From assembly GCA_900766825.1 (NCBI GenBank), contig CAAFWU010000016.1, forward strand, positions 39,182 through 103,181: a stretch of 64,000 nucleotides of DNA, in the 5' to 3' direction. A program made the translations under genes and the position numbers. The DNA comes from Bacteroidales bacterium. GTDB lineage: Bacteria; Bacteroidota; Bacteroidia; Bacteroidales; Marinilabiliaceae. Each line of letters starts with the position of its first letter. Positions within the stretch are counted from its first letter, which is position 1. Positions 8,588 to 18,477 of the stretch are shown here, piece by piece. The notes under the pieces were generated by a model that did no database searches, had not been told where the DNA came from, and was given only the letters and a program-made list of their open reading frames with translations.

Positions 8588-8922
8588 AATATGTCTTTTG
8601 TTGTTTTCGACACTGCAAAATTAGACCTTCTTTTTCTTAATTGCAAGTCTTTTTTCAAAATTTTGAAATCAATCTTCGATTTTTTTCAACAAACGACTCA
8701 CCCCTTCAGTGTGCACCCTTTTCTAACCTTTTGTTGACAAACTGCTTCACTTTGGCTGATATTGCCCCATTTATGTTGATTTCATCTTTTTCTTTATTCT
8801 CTTTTCCATTCCAATTGGTTAATTTTACGTTCGCAATGGTAACTAATGATTAAAATATCTAATCTTAGAAAACCCTTTTGCCATAACATTACAGATAACA
8901 TTCAAAGCACATTATAAAACAA
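8588..8922. other. Upstream region of moxR operon and tRNA-Ser
   Basis: No gene. The stretch is T-rich and must hold promoters for tRNA-Ser (minus) and moxR (plus). TTAATTTTACG near 8819 is the closest to a -7 box for moxR but is imperfect. Confidence 0.4.
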
Positions 8923-9915
8923 ATGGAAGCTATTGACATCAAGGAGCTCAACGAGCGCATCAAGCAAGAGAGTTCATTCGTCGACCTCATCTCGCTGGAG
9001 ATGAACAAGGTCATTGTGGGTCAAAAACACCTCGTCGAGAGTCTCATGATTGGTCTGCTCTCCGATGGACATATCCTCCTCGAAGGTGTCCCTGGCTTGG
9101 CCAAGACCCTCGCTATCAACACTCTGGCCAAAGTCATCGATGCCGACTTCGCCCGCATCCAGTTCACTCCCGACCTCCTCCCTGCCGACATTATCGGTAC
9201 CCTCATCTACAGCCAAAAGAAAGAAGAATTCCAAGTAAAAAAAGGTCCCATCTTCTCCAACTTCATTCTGGCCGACGAGATCAACCGTGCCCCAGCCAAA
9301 GTGCAATCCGCCCTCCTCGAGGCCATGCAGGAACGCCAAGTAACCATTGGCGACCAAACATATCCCATGGCCAAGCCCTTCCTCGTTATGGCCACTCAAA
9401 ACCCTGTGGAACAAGAGGGTACATATCCTCTCCCCGAGGCTCAGGTCGACCGTTTCATGCTCAAAGTAGTCATCGACTACCCCAAAAAAGAGGAGGAGCA
9501 GCTCATCATCCGCAGCAACCTCGCCAAGTCCTTCCCTCAGCCCAACTGCATCCTCAAACCCCAAGACATCGTCAAGGCCCGTGAGGTTGTCAAGGAGGTC
9601 TATATGGACGAAAAGATCGAGAAATATATTGTAGACATTGTCTTTGCAACCCGCTACCCCGATCAGTATGAGCTCGGTCAATTCAAAGACATGATATCTT
9701 GCGGAGCCTCGCCCCGTGCATCCATCAGCCTCGCCATGGCCAGCAAGGCCTACGCCTTCATCAAACGCCGTGGCTACGTCATCCCCGAAGATGTCCGAGC
9801 CGTATGCTACGATGTACTCCGCCACCGTATCGCCCTCTCCTACGAGGCCGAAGCCAACAACGTCACCAGCGAGGAGATAATCAGCGAAATCCTCAACAAG
9901 GTCGAGGTGCCCTAA
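8923..9915 (+). CDS. MoxR-family AAA+ ATPase
   Basis: A 330-residue MoxR ATPase. Walker A is GVPGLAKT at residues 55-62; Walker B lies around FILADEINRAP (114-124), followed by the sensor region LVMATQNPVEQEGTYPLPEAQ and the C-terminal lid domain. MoxR proteins act as chaperones that mature or assemble partner proteins with von Willebrand factor A (VWA) domains. Its partners are encoded directly downstream: a DUF58 protein and BatA/BatB. It is the first gene of the aerotolerance cluster. Length and motifs are complete. Confidence 0.95.
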   Translation: MEAIDIKELNERIKQESSFVDLISLEMNKVIVGQKHLVESLMIGLLSDGHILLEGVPGLAKTLAINTLAKVIDADFARIQFTPDLLPADIIGTLIYSQKKEEFQVKKGPIFSNFILADEINRAPAKVQSALLEAMQERQVTIGDQTYPMAKPFLVMATQNPVEQEGTYPLPEAQVDRFMLKVVIDYPKKEEEQLIIRSNLAKSFPQPNCILKPQDIVKAREVVKEVYMDEKIEKYIVDIVFATRYPDQYELGQFKDMISCGASPRASISLAMASKAYAFIKRRGYVIPEDVRAVCYDVLRHRIALSYEAEANNVTSEEIISEILNKVEVP

Positions 9916-10061
9916 GCCATTCAGCATCACCACAAACCTTTGGTCCCCTCGGTCCCACTCCTTATTTATATATATAGAGTGAGGTTCGAGCCCCAAAGAT
10001 CGAGCCCATTGGCTTAAACCCCAGATTTAATCGCCGATTTTTCGTCACACCTCTTTTCGGA

Positions 10062-10961
10062 ATGCAAAACACCGATCATACAGCCAACAGCACAGAGAGC
10101 ACCGAACTCCTCAAACGTGTCCGGCAGATTGAGATCAAAACTCGTGGTCTCTCCAATCACATCTTTGCTGGTGAGTATCACTCGGCCTTCAAAGGTCGAG
10201 GCATGGCTTTCAGCGAAGTGCGTGAATATCAGTTCGGCGACGACGTCCGCAACATCGATTGGAACGTCACCGCTCGCATGAACAAGCCCTTCATCAAAAT
10301 CTTTGAAGAGGAGCGAGAAAACACCGTTGTCCTGCTCATCGACGTCTCTGGGTCTCGTGAGTTCGGCACCACTTGCCGATTCAAGAAAAACCTCATAACC
10401 GAGATGGCAGCCACTTTGGCTTTCTCCACCATTCAGAACAATGATAAGGTAGGCGTCATCTTCTTCAGCGATCATGTCGAGCACTTCATCCCTCCCAAGA
10501 AGGGCAAAAAACATGTGCTCCACATCATCCGTGAGTTACTCTCGTTTCAACCCGAGAGCCGCGGCACCAACATCGGCGAGGCCCTCCGCTACATGACCAA
10601 CGCCATCCGCAAACGTTGCACTGCCTTCCTCATCTCCGACTTCCTCACAGCTGGCGAGTTCGAGAAGCCTCTTCGCATTGCGGGTCACAAGCACGATCTG
10701 GTGGCCCTCCGTGTGGCCGACCAACGAGAGTACGAGCTGCCCAACGTTGGCCTCATGCTTATGTCCGATGCCGAAACTGGTGAGCAGCGTTGGGTAGACA
10801 CCGCCGATGCCAATGTCCGCAAGACCTATGCCGCCAATGCTGCCCAGCGTCAGGCCGAACTCGACGCCACACTCCTAAGGTGCGGCATCGACAGCGTGCC
10901 TGTCTTCACTGATGGCGACTATGTCAAGAGCCTTCTGGCCCTCTTCAAACGTCGTGGCTGA
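10062..10961 (+). CDS. DUF58 (VWA-like) protein of the Bat operon
   Basis: A 299-residue cytoplasmic protein. The DUF58 signature is in the N-terminal half (EYHSAFKGRGMAFSEVREYQ, then DIDWN-like VRNIDWNVTAR), followed by a VWA-like fold with the MIDAS-type motif IDVSGSREF. It is the standard partner encoded between moxR and bat genes in Bacteroidota and probably receives MoxR activity. It lies 146 bases after moxR; the spacer shows no terminator. Confidence 0.9.
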   Translation: MQNTDHTANSTESTELLKRVRQIEIKTRGLSNHIFAGEYHSAFKGRGMAFSEVREYQFGDDVRNIDWNVTARMNKPFIKIFEEERENTVVLLIDVSGSREFGTTCRFKKNLITEMAATLAFSTIQNNDKVGVIFFSDHVEHFIPPKKGKKHVLHIIRELLSFQPESRGTNIGEALRYMTNAIRKRCTAFLISDFLTAGEFEKPLRIAGHKHDLVALRVADQREYELPNVGLMLMSDAETGEQRWVDTADANVRKTYAANAAQRQAELDATLLRCGIDSVPVFTDGDYVKSLLALFKRRG

Positions 10962-10996
10962 TACCCTTCCCACCTCTTTTTATCCCATTTGCAATC

Positions 10997-12139
10997 ATGC
11001 TCACTAAGCATATTTCTTTGGTGCTGCCCACCATGGTCCTCGCTGCCTCGCTCCTCCTCTCAGAGGGAGAAGCCTTGGCTCAGCGCCCTGCCGTATCGGC
11101 CGAACTCGATTCGACCACCATATTTGTTGGCAGTCAGGTGGGGCTCAACGTCACCATTTCTCTCCCTCAGGACGCCGCTTTCTACCTAACCTCGCTCCCC
11201 GACACCCTCTGCCAAAGCGTAGAGGTTGTGGATAGACTCAAACCAGACACCACCTACGAGGGTGAGTTGCGCAAAATTGCAATGCGCTACATTATCACCT
11301 CGTTCGACACTGGTTTGCACTATGTGCCCCCCATTCCTGTGCTCATCTTGCCCGACAGCACTCAGGCCCTCACGCCCGAGTTCGCACTTTCGGTCATCAA
11401 CCCTTTCCAGCAGATGGAGTACGACGAGCAGAGTGGTGTGGCAAAAATATGCGACATCAATAGTGCCGAGGACGCCCCCTTCCAGTGGCGCGAACTTCTG
11501 CTCTATTGGCCATGGGCTCTGGGGGTCTTGGTTCTCGTCGGGCTCGTTTTCTTGGGTCTTTGGCTCTACAAAAAGTATGGTCATAAGCAGAGCGGACTGG
11601 TTACCACAGTCAAGTTGCCCGACGAACCTTGCGATGTCATAGCCCTCCGCGATCTGGAACGAATTAAGGATGAGCGCCCCTGGATGCACGGCCGAGTCAA
11701 AGAGTTCTATTCCGACCTCACCGACACCCTCCGTCGCTACGTCCAGTTGCGATTCAACGTCAAAGCCATGGAGGCCACCTCGTCCGAACTCATCGACAGC
11801 CTCTTGCCCCTCCTTAGGGACAAAAAAGAGGACCTCCGTGCCATCGAGCGCATCCTTCAGCAAGCCGACTTTGCCAAATTTGCCAAATTGGTTCCCTCGC
11901 CACAAGAGAGTGATCAGGATGTAGCCGATGCCATCAACTTCGTCCGCAACACCACCCCCGTCCGTTCCGATGACGCAACTGGTGCTGCTCTCGTTGCCGA
12001 TGCCAACGCAAGCAATCAGCCCAATGAGCCCATTGCCTTAGCCGAGGCCAAAGAGAATGGGCAGCCCGATGCCAATGCCAACGGTGAGGAGAAGGACTAT
12101 TCTGCCTATATGCCAGGTTCGTCAAGTCATTCCAAATAG
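10997..12139 (+). CDS. Bat-operon membrane protein (DUF4381/BatD-like)
   Basis: A 380-residue protein with an N-terminal signal peptide (cleavage likely after EGEALAQ), a periplasmic beta-rich domain, one membrane segment (LLYWPWALGVLVLVGLVFLG, about 170-190) and a cytoplasmic C-terminal half ending in a low-complexity acidic Asn/Ala-rich tail. This position between the DUF58 gene and batA is occupied in relatives by a BatD-like protein often left as hypothetical. It probably anchors the VWA proteins at the membrane. The exact biochemical role is unknown. Confidence 0.75.
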   Translation: MLTKHISLVLPTMVLAASLLLSEGEALAQRPAVSAELDSTTIFVGSQVGLNVTISLPQDAAFYLTSLPDTLCQSVEVVDRLKPDTTYEGELRKIAMRYIITSFDTGLHYVPPIPVLILPDSTQALTPEFALSVINPFQQMEYDEQSGVAKICDINSAEDAPFQWRELLLYWPWALGVLVLVGLVFLGLWLYKKYGHKQSGLVTTVKLPDEPCDVIALRDLERIKDERPWMHGRVKEFYSDLTDTLRRYVQLRFNVKAMEATSSELIDSLLPLLRDKKEDLRAIERILQQADFAKFAKLVPSPQESDQDVADAINFVRNTTPVRSDDATGAALVADANASNQPNEPIALAEAKENGQPDANANGEEKDYSAYMPGSSSHSK

Positions 12140-12329
12140 GAACCTCTTGCCACCACGCATAGGCTTTAGCTCCAACCACATTATCTCTGTCCGCACTTAG
12201 TTCCTCTCGGCATCCGTTGTTTGGAATTCATCACAACACTCTTGTTCGTATAAGTTGCTCTCTGTCAGCACCGCCAACCGTTGGGGTGGGGCAGGGCTGC
12301 ATTCAAAATAACATAGCTTTTTCAGCACA

Positions 12330-13325
12330 ATGTTCAATGGCATAACACTCCTGCACCCGTGGCTCTTGCTGCTGCTGCTCTTCATCCCGCTCTATGTGGC
12401 TTGGTATGTTTGGCGCCGCCGCACAGCCCACGCCACCATGCAGGTCTCCACTCTTCAAACCCTTGGCAAGGCAGGCTCTTCCTGGCGCACCAAACTTAGG
12501 CTTTTGCCCATGGTGCTCCGCCTCTTGGCCTTTGCGCTCATTGTGGTTGTTCTGGCCAGACCACAGTCCTCTGTCAGCCACAGCGACCACAACACCGAGG
12601 GCATCGACATTGTAATGGCCATCGACATCTCGGGCAGTATGCAGGCCATAGACTTCAAACCCAACCGCCTCGAGGCCGCCAAAGATGTGGCCATCAAGTT
12701 CATCAGTGGTCGCCCCGATGACAATATTGGTCTGGTCGTATTCTCGGGCGAGAGCTTCACACAGTGCCCACTCACCACCGACCATGCCGTTTTGGTCAAC
12801 CTCTTTCAAGACGTCAAAACGGGCATGCTTCAGGACGGCACCGCCATTGGCATGGGTCTGGCAACTGCCGTAAGCCGCGTCAAGGAGAGTAAGGCCAAGA
12901 GCAAAGTCATCATCCTGCTCACCGATGGTGTTAATAACTATGGTGCCATTGCCCCAGAAAAAGCTGCCGAACTGGCGCAGACCTTTGGCGTCAGGGTCTA
13001 CACCATTGGTGTGGGCACTCGCGGCGTGGCTCAGGTGCCCATACAAACACCACTCGGCATCCAAATGCAGGATATGGAGGTCCAAATCGACGAAGACCTC
13101 CTACAAAGCATAGCTCAAAAGACCGGTGGTCAGTACTTCCGCGCCACCGACAAAAAGAGCCTCGAGTCCATCTACCAAGAGATTGACAAATTGGAAAAGA
13201 CCATCATGGAGGTCCGCCACTACACCAGCCGAACAGAGGAGTTCCTCCCCTTTGCCATTGCGGCTCTCATTCTCTTGCTTGCCGAGGTTTTGCTGCGTAA
13301 TACCTTGCTGCGCACCATTCCTTAA
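12330..13325 (+). CDS. batA: BatA, membrane VWA protein
   Basis: A 331-residue protein with two N-terminal membrane segments (about 10-27 and 60-76), a periplasm-facing or cytoplasmic VWA domain carrying a full MIDAS site D99-x-S101-x-S103, the conserved ILLTDGVNN strand, and a C-terminal membrane segment. BatA belongs to the Bacteroides aerotolerance (Bat) system first linked to oxygen tolerance in B. fragilis. It is 190 bases after the preceding gene and 38 bases before batB. Complete by length and motifs. Confidence 0.93.
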   Translation: MFNGITLLHPWLLLLLLFIPLYVAWYVWRRRTAHATMQVSTLQTLGKAGSSWRTKLRLLPMVLRLLAFALIVVVLARPQSSVSHSDHNTEGIDIVMAIDISGSMQAIDFKPNRLEAAKDVAIKFISGRPDDNIGLVVFSGESFTQCPLTTDHAVLVNLFQDVKTGMLQDGTAIGMGLATAVSRVKESKAKSKVIILLTDGVNNYGAIAPEKAAELAQTFGVRVYTIGVGTRGVAQVPIQTPLGIQMQDMEVQIDEDLLQSIAQKTGGQYFRATDKKSLESIYQEIDKLEKTIMEVRHYTSRTEEFLPFAIAALILLLAEVLLRNTLLRTIP

Positions 13326-13363
13326 CTCCCTTGTTTTGTTGAACCCTATTCATCTGTAACATA

Positions 13364-14437
13364 GTGGATTCCTTCCGTTTTGCACATCCCGAGGCGCTCT
13401 ACCTTCTTCTGTTGGTACCCCTCATTTTGGTGCTCATGATGCTCTTTGCCCGTCAGCGCAAAAAGGCTCTTGAGGCTTTTGGCGAACTTGGGCTGCTCAG
13501 TCATCTTATGCCCGACTTCTCCACTTCGCGCTCCAAACTCAAGGCAACCCTCTTTCTCGTTGCCCTGACATTACAAATTTTGGTAGTGGCTTCGCCTCAG
13601 TTCGGCTCCAAGTTCCAGACCGTCAAACGACAAGGCATCGAACTCATGGTGGCGCTGGACGTCTCCAACTCCATGAATGCTCAAGACGTGTCCCCCTCCC
13701 GTCTCGAGACAGCCAAGATGGCCATTTCTCGTCTGGTGGATAAACTCGGGGGCGACAAAGTGGGTCTGGTTGTCTTTGCTGGCAATGCCTACACCCAGTT
13801 GCCCATGACGTCTGACTACGCCTCGGCCAAGATGTTTATGCAAGCCGTCTCCACTGGCATGGTCCCCACTCAGGGCACTGCCATTGGCACAGCCATCAAC
13901 CGTTGCCGTGTCTCATTCTCTCAGGCCGAGGGCGTCAACCGCGCCATTGTGGTCTTTACCGATGGTGAAAACCACGAGGACGATGCCGTGGTCGCTGCTG
14001 CCGAGGCTGCTCAAGAGGGCATCATGGTCTTCACCGTTGGCATGGGCACATCAAAGGGTGCACCAATCCCCAGTGTGGCTGGGCAAAATGGCAACTTCAT
14101 TAAGGACAAGGATGGCAATGTAGTCATCTCTAAAATAGATGAGGCTTCGCTTGCTCAAGTGGCTCAGGCTGGCAACGGTGCCTACATTCCAGCCAACAAC
14201 ATCCGCAACGGCATAAACAATCTCGTGGACCAACTTAACGCCATTGAGCGATCAGAGATGGAAGCCAAGGTCTACGCTGAGTATGACGACCGTGCTTTTG
14301 AATTGGAAGTCATTGTGTTGCTCCTGCTCCTTGCGGACATGATCATCTTGCCTCGCAAGAACCCACGCCTCGCAGCTTTTGACATTTTCACTCGTAAAAA
14401 GGCTAAGAAGGATATGTTCCTTTCCGAGAAAGTTTAG
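13364..14437 (+). CDS. batB: BatB, membrane VWA protein
   Basis: A 357-residue paralogue of BatA with the same layout: N-terminal membrane helix, MIDAS D99-x-S101-x-S103 in MVALDVSNSMN, and a final hydrophobic helix. The start is GTG at 13364, which gives the family's usual N terminus (MDSFRFAHPEAL). BatA and BatB presumably form a heteromeric VWA complex with the TPR proteins BatC and BatE. It ends seven bases before batC. Confidence 0.93.
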   Translation: MDSFRFAHPEALYLLLLVPLILVLMMLFARQRKKALEAFGELGLLSHLMPDFSTSRSKLKATLFLVALTLQILVVASPQFGSKFQTVKRQGIELMVALDVSNSMNAQDVSPSRLETAKMAISRLVDKLGGDKVGLVVFAGNAYTQLPMTSDYASAKMFMQAVSTGMVPTQGTAIGTAINRCRVSFSQAEGVNRAIVVFTDGENHEDDAVVAAAEAAQEGIMVFTVGMGTSKGAPIPSVAGQNGNFIKDKDGNVVISKIDEASLAQVAQAGNGAYIPANNIRNGINNLVDQLNAIERSEMEAKVYAEYDDRAFELEVIVLLLLLADMIILPRKNPRLAAFDIFTRKKAKKDMFLSEKV

Positions 14438-14444
14438 ACCCATC

Positions 14445-15110
<666 letters not shown>

Positions 15111-15225
15111 TGCGTGGCATAAGTGCTTAGTTTATAACTCCCTTGTTACGGCTATTGGTGTTATATAAATCACGTCCTACTCCCATTCTTTTTTGCATTC
15201 TAACACTTATTTCGTAACAAATCTA

Positions 15226-15262
15226 AAAGTGTTGAATGTAAGAAACGAAAGTGTTATTTTTG
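15226..15262 (+). promoter_or_regulatory. Internal promoter and repeats upstream of batD
   Basis: TTG (15232-15234), a 20-base spacer and TATTTTTG (15255-15262) fit the Bacteroidota promoter consensus. AAAGTGTT is repeated at 15226-15233 and 15248-15255, 22 bases apart, and its reverse complement lies at 15202-15208. The 304-base gap 15111-15414 otherwise holds no gene. batD and batE may therefore be expressed separately from batABC. Confidence 0.65.
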
Positions 15263-15414
15263 TTGGCTCTAATAGCCCTCTTTTGTCCAAATCATTTGGT
15301 CTCAGTGGGCAAACAGTTATCTCTTTTTCTGAGCAACAGACAACGAACATTCCACGGCATGTTCCACGGCTCTTCTTTGCAACGCCACACACTTGCCGCA
15401 TTATGATATAAACA

Positions 15415-17277
15415 ATGGTACACAACGAGAAATTATTGAGCCTTATACGGTCATTGCTTCTTTTGATGTGTCTCTGCATCAGCTCGTTAGCTTTGGCCGA
15501 TGATGTCTCGGTGCAAGGCAGCGCGCCACGTTCTGTGGCTGTGGGGGACCGTTTCCAACTTGCCTACACCGTCAACGACGTGGCTTCTGACATCATCCTT
15601 CCCGATCTTGACGGTTTCTCTGTGCTCATGGGTCCCTCATCCTCCACGTCGCGCAGCTATCAGTTCATCAACGGTACACCCAAGTCATCGAGCCAGACTG
15701 TTTTCACCTATGTGCTCCGTGCCGACAAAACGGGCTCCTTCACTGTGCCCGCTGCCAAGGTAACCGTTGATGGTAAAACAGTTCAGTCCAACTCGCTTAC
15801 CATCAATGTTGTAGAGGGTCGCGATGCCGCTGCTCAGTCCAATTCTCAGCAGAACGGTAAGTCGGGGACGTCTGCTTCGTCATCTTCCTCACAAAGTGGC
15901 GATCTTTTTGTTGAGCAGTCTCTTACAAAGCAATCTGTCTATGAAGGTGAGGGTGTGGAGCTCGTAACCAAAGTCTATACTCGCGTCAATCTCAATAGCC
16001 TCACCGACAAGGTACCGCCCAAGTTGTCCGACTTCGTTGTCTCCGATATCACGGGTCCCATCCAGTTCCATTCCGAGGTTGTCAATGGTTTGCAGTATCA
16101 GGTTGGCGAAATTGACCGCAAAGTCATTGTGCCTCAAAAGAGCGGACGCCTCGTCATTGAACCAACCGAGATCGAATTCCTTGTAAAAAAACGCGTTTGC
16201 CGTGGCATGGGTGGTTTCTTCGACGACTTCTTCGACGACGTTCAGCTCTCGCGCCAACGTGTAAAGAGCAAGTCTGTAACCCTCAACGTCAAACCTCTTC
16301 CTCAAAATAAACCTGCCAAATTCTCGGGTGGTGTGGGGCAATATAAATTCCGCGTCTCGGTTGACCCCTCCGAAGTCAAGGTCGACAACAGCGTGCAGGT
16401 CAAAGTAACTGTCGAGGGTCAAGGCAACCTCAAGTTGCTTTCCATGCCCAAACCCCAGTTCCATCAGGACTTCGACACATTCGACCCAAGCTCAAAGGGC
16501 GATGTTCAGCCATGTCCGGGAGGCTATAAGGGCAAGCGAACCGACGAGTATCTCATCATTCCACGTCGCGATGGTCAGTTCGAGATTCCCCAGATCGCAT
16601 TCTCCTATTTCGATACCCAAAAGGGCAACTATGTGACCCTGACCCAAGGCCCCTTTACCATCAAGGTTGCCAAGGGCAATGGCTCCAGTGCACCCCAACA
16701 AAGCACAGGCATAACTTTCTCTGGCTCAGGACCAGAGCAGGTTACCTACACAGGCTCCGACCTACGCTATCTGCATCGCTCGGGCGAACTCAAGCAGCTT
16801 ACCAACTTCTTCATCTTCTCGCCCCTCTTCTGGGTTCTCTCCATCTTGCCCCTCGGTGTGCTCTGCGCTCTGGCGGTCTACTTCCGCAAGCAGAACTTCG
16901 ACATGGCCAACGCTGGTCTGGTCAAGAGCCGCAAGGCCAATAAGGTGGCCATTCGCCGACTCCGCGGTGCCCAGAAATTTATTAAGGCCGATAAGCGCGA
17001 AGCATTCTTCGATGAGGTTATGCGTGTTCTCTGGGGCTACCTCAGTGACAAACTTACAATGTCCCTCAGCGAACTCACCAAAGACAATGCCAAAGAGAAG
17101 ATGGCACAACATGGTGTAGAGCAAGAGGCTGCCGACGAATTCATGGCTCTGCTGGACGAGTGCGAATTTGCTCGCTATGCACCAGCTTCACTCTCCTCCT
17201 CAATGGACGATGTCTTCAAGAAAGCGGTGGATGTCATAACAAACATCGAGTCTTGCAAATCTGCCAACAAAAAGTGA
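15415..17277 (+). CDS. batD: BatD, large membrane protein of the Bat system
   Basis: A 620-residue protein: signal peptide (about 1-28), extended periplasmic region of repeated beta-sandwich domains (DVSVQGSAPRSVAVGD at the start of the first), a Cys-containing segment after residue 260, a membrane helix (FSPLFWVLSILPLGVLCALAV, shown only as residues about 465-485) and a cytoplasmic C-terminal helical domain. This matches BatD (DUF7507/BatD, oxygen tolerance family). A Ser/Gln-rich low-complexity segment sits at about 140-160. It is followed five bases later by batE. Confidence 0.92.
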   Translation: MVHNEKLLSLIRSLLLLMCLCISSLALADDVSVQGSAPRSVAVGDRFQLAYTVNDVASDIILPDLDGFSVLMGPSSSTSRSYQFINGTPKSSSQTVFTYVLRADKTGSFTVPAAKVTVDGKTVQSNSLTINVVEGRDAAAQSNSQQNGKSGTSASSSSSQSGDLFVEQSLTKQSVYEGEGVELVTKVYTRVNLNSLTDKVPPKLSDFVVSDITGPIQFHSEVVNGLQYQVGEIDRKVIVPQKSGRLVIEPTEIEFLVKKRVCRGMGGFFDDFFDDVQLSRQRVKSKSVTLNVKPLPQNKPAKFSGGVGQYKFRVSVDPSEVKVDNSVQVKVTVEGQGNLKLLSMPKPQFHQDFDTFDPSSKGDVQPCPGGYKGKRTDEYLIIPRRDGQFEIPQIAFSYFDTQKGNYVTLTQGPFTIKVAKGNGSSAPQQSTGITFSGSGPEQVTYTGSDLRYLHRSGELKQLTNFFIFSPLFWVLSILPLGVLCALAVYFRKQNFDMANAGLVKSRKANKVAIRRLRGAQKFIKADKREAFFDEVMRVLWGYLSDKLTMSLSELTKDNAKEKMAQHGVEQEAADEFMALLDECEFARYAPASLSSSMDDVFKKAVDVITNIESCKSANKK

Positions 17278-17282
17278 TTGAT

Positions 17283-18191
17283 ATGAACACACTCTCATAT
17301 AAACTGTTTGTAGCTCTGGCGTTCTCGTTCCTGCTAACGCTTGTGGCTCCTTCGGTTTCCCTATCTCAGACTCAAAATCAAGCAGAGGCTCAAAACCTTA
17401 CCTTGGATCAATCTCAACTTCAGTCTCAGGTTCCATCACCCGAAGTTTCGCAAGACCAGCAGGGTGGGGGAGATATTCATCAGCAGACCGCCATACCCTC
17501 TCAAGCCGTGGGTGCAGAGCAAGCCGATCAATTGGCTCGCGAAGGCAAGTTTGCCGAGGCTCTTCAGGCCTACGAACTTCTTGTAGCTCAAGGCGAAGTT
17601 AGCGCAGCTCTCTATTATAATTTGGGCTATTGCTATTTCAAACAAGGTATGCTCGGCAAGTCCATTCTCAATTTCGAGAGAGCACTTAGACTCAACCCTG
17701 CCGATGTAGACACTCAAGAGAACCTTAAGATGGCCTATGCTCTCACCGACAAAATGGATGTTGTGGAGCCTATAGCCATTGAGCGCTGGTGGGATTCGTT
17801 CAAAAACTCCCTCAGTTCCGATGGCTGGGCTTGGCTCTTTGTCCTCCTCTTTGCCCTGACCATAACGGGTGTGGCTCTCTTCTTCTTCCACACCTCGGTC
17901 TCTATGCGCAAAACGGGCTTCTTCTCGGCCATATTCCTCTTCGTTCTGGCTCTCTTTGCACTCTCATTCTCAATGCAGAAGCGCTCCGAGGTTTTAGATA
18001 GCGAGGAGGGTATCATAATGGCCTCGTCGGTCACTCTTTCCACCTCTCCCGACAAAAATGGCTCCCAAATGGCTGTGCTGCACGAGGGCACACACGTGAC
18101 AGTAATAGACCAACTTGGCGATTGGATAGAAGTCAAACTCGTTGATGGCAACGTTGGTTGGCTCAAGGTATCCGATGTCGAGATGATTTAG
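17283..18191 (+). CDS. batE: BatE, TPR protein with C-terminal SH3-like domain
   Basis: A 302-residue protein. Signal peptide at 1-28, a Gln-rich linker, TPR repeats at about 80-150 (ALYYNLGYCYFKQGMLGKSI), two membrane helices at about 185-225, and a C-terminal bacterial SH3 domain (LSTSPDKNG ... GNVGWLKVSDVEMI). ATG 17283 starts the signal peptide; the longer frame from 17160 overlaps batD and is rejected. BatE closes the operon and could link the Bat complex to peptidoglycan through its SH3 domain, which is inference. Confidence 0.92.
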   Translation: MNTLSYKLFVALAFSFLLTLVAPSVSLSQTQNQAEAQNLTLDQSQLQSQVPSPEVSQDQQGGGDIHQQTAIPSQAVGAEQADQLAREGKFAEALQAYELLVAQGEVSAALYYNLGYCYFKQGMLGKSILNFERALRLNPADVDTQENLKMAYALTDKMDVVEPIAIERWWDSFKNSLSSDGWAWLFVLLFALTITGVALFFFHTSVSMRKTGFFSAIFLFVLALFALSFSMQKRSEVLDSEEGIIMASSVTLSTSPDKNGSQMAVLHEGTHVTVIDQLGDWIEVKLVDGNVGWLKVSDVEMI

Positions 18192-18217
18192 CACATATTT
18201 TTTTCACAACATCATAT

Positions 18218-18254
18218 GTCTCTCACTCTCCCAAGGGTTTGAGAGACTTTTTTG
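18218..18254 (+). terminator. Terminator of the bat operon
   Basis: GTCTCTCA (18218-18225) pairs exactly with TGAGAGAC (18240-18247) and is followed by seven T. Confidence 0.9.
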
Positions 18255-18412
18255 TTTTATGATTTTAACGGTTTCGCAACACCCCTATGCTGCCAAGGTG
18301 GACGTTTTGAAAATTTAAGGTGTACTTTTTGTTATTTCTCTCTTTGTAAGTCTCGGCTTCATGTTTCGTATCGTTAACTATTTGTATTTCTTCTAAAAAG
18401 ACGATTTTAAAT

Positions 18413-18443
18413 TTTGCACACATTAGTAAAGGGTCTAATTTTG
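18413..18443 (+). promoter_or_regulatory. Promoter of the TonB-dependent receptor
   Basis: TTTG (18413-18416), a 19-base spacer and TAATTTTG (18436-18443) match the Bacteroidota vegetative promoter closely. The start codon at 18478 is 34 bases further on. Confidence 0.8.
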
Positions 18444-18477
18444 ACCATTGCTATATTATTCAGAATTACACTTATAA

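Noticed and set aside
8974..9996. 340-codon open frame antisense to moxR
   Set aside because: Same codon-bias shadow effect; the MoxR frame has complete motifs.
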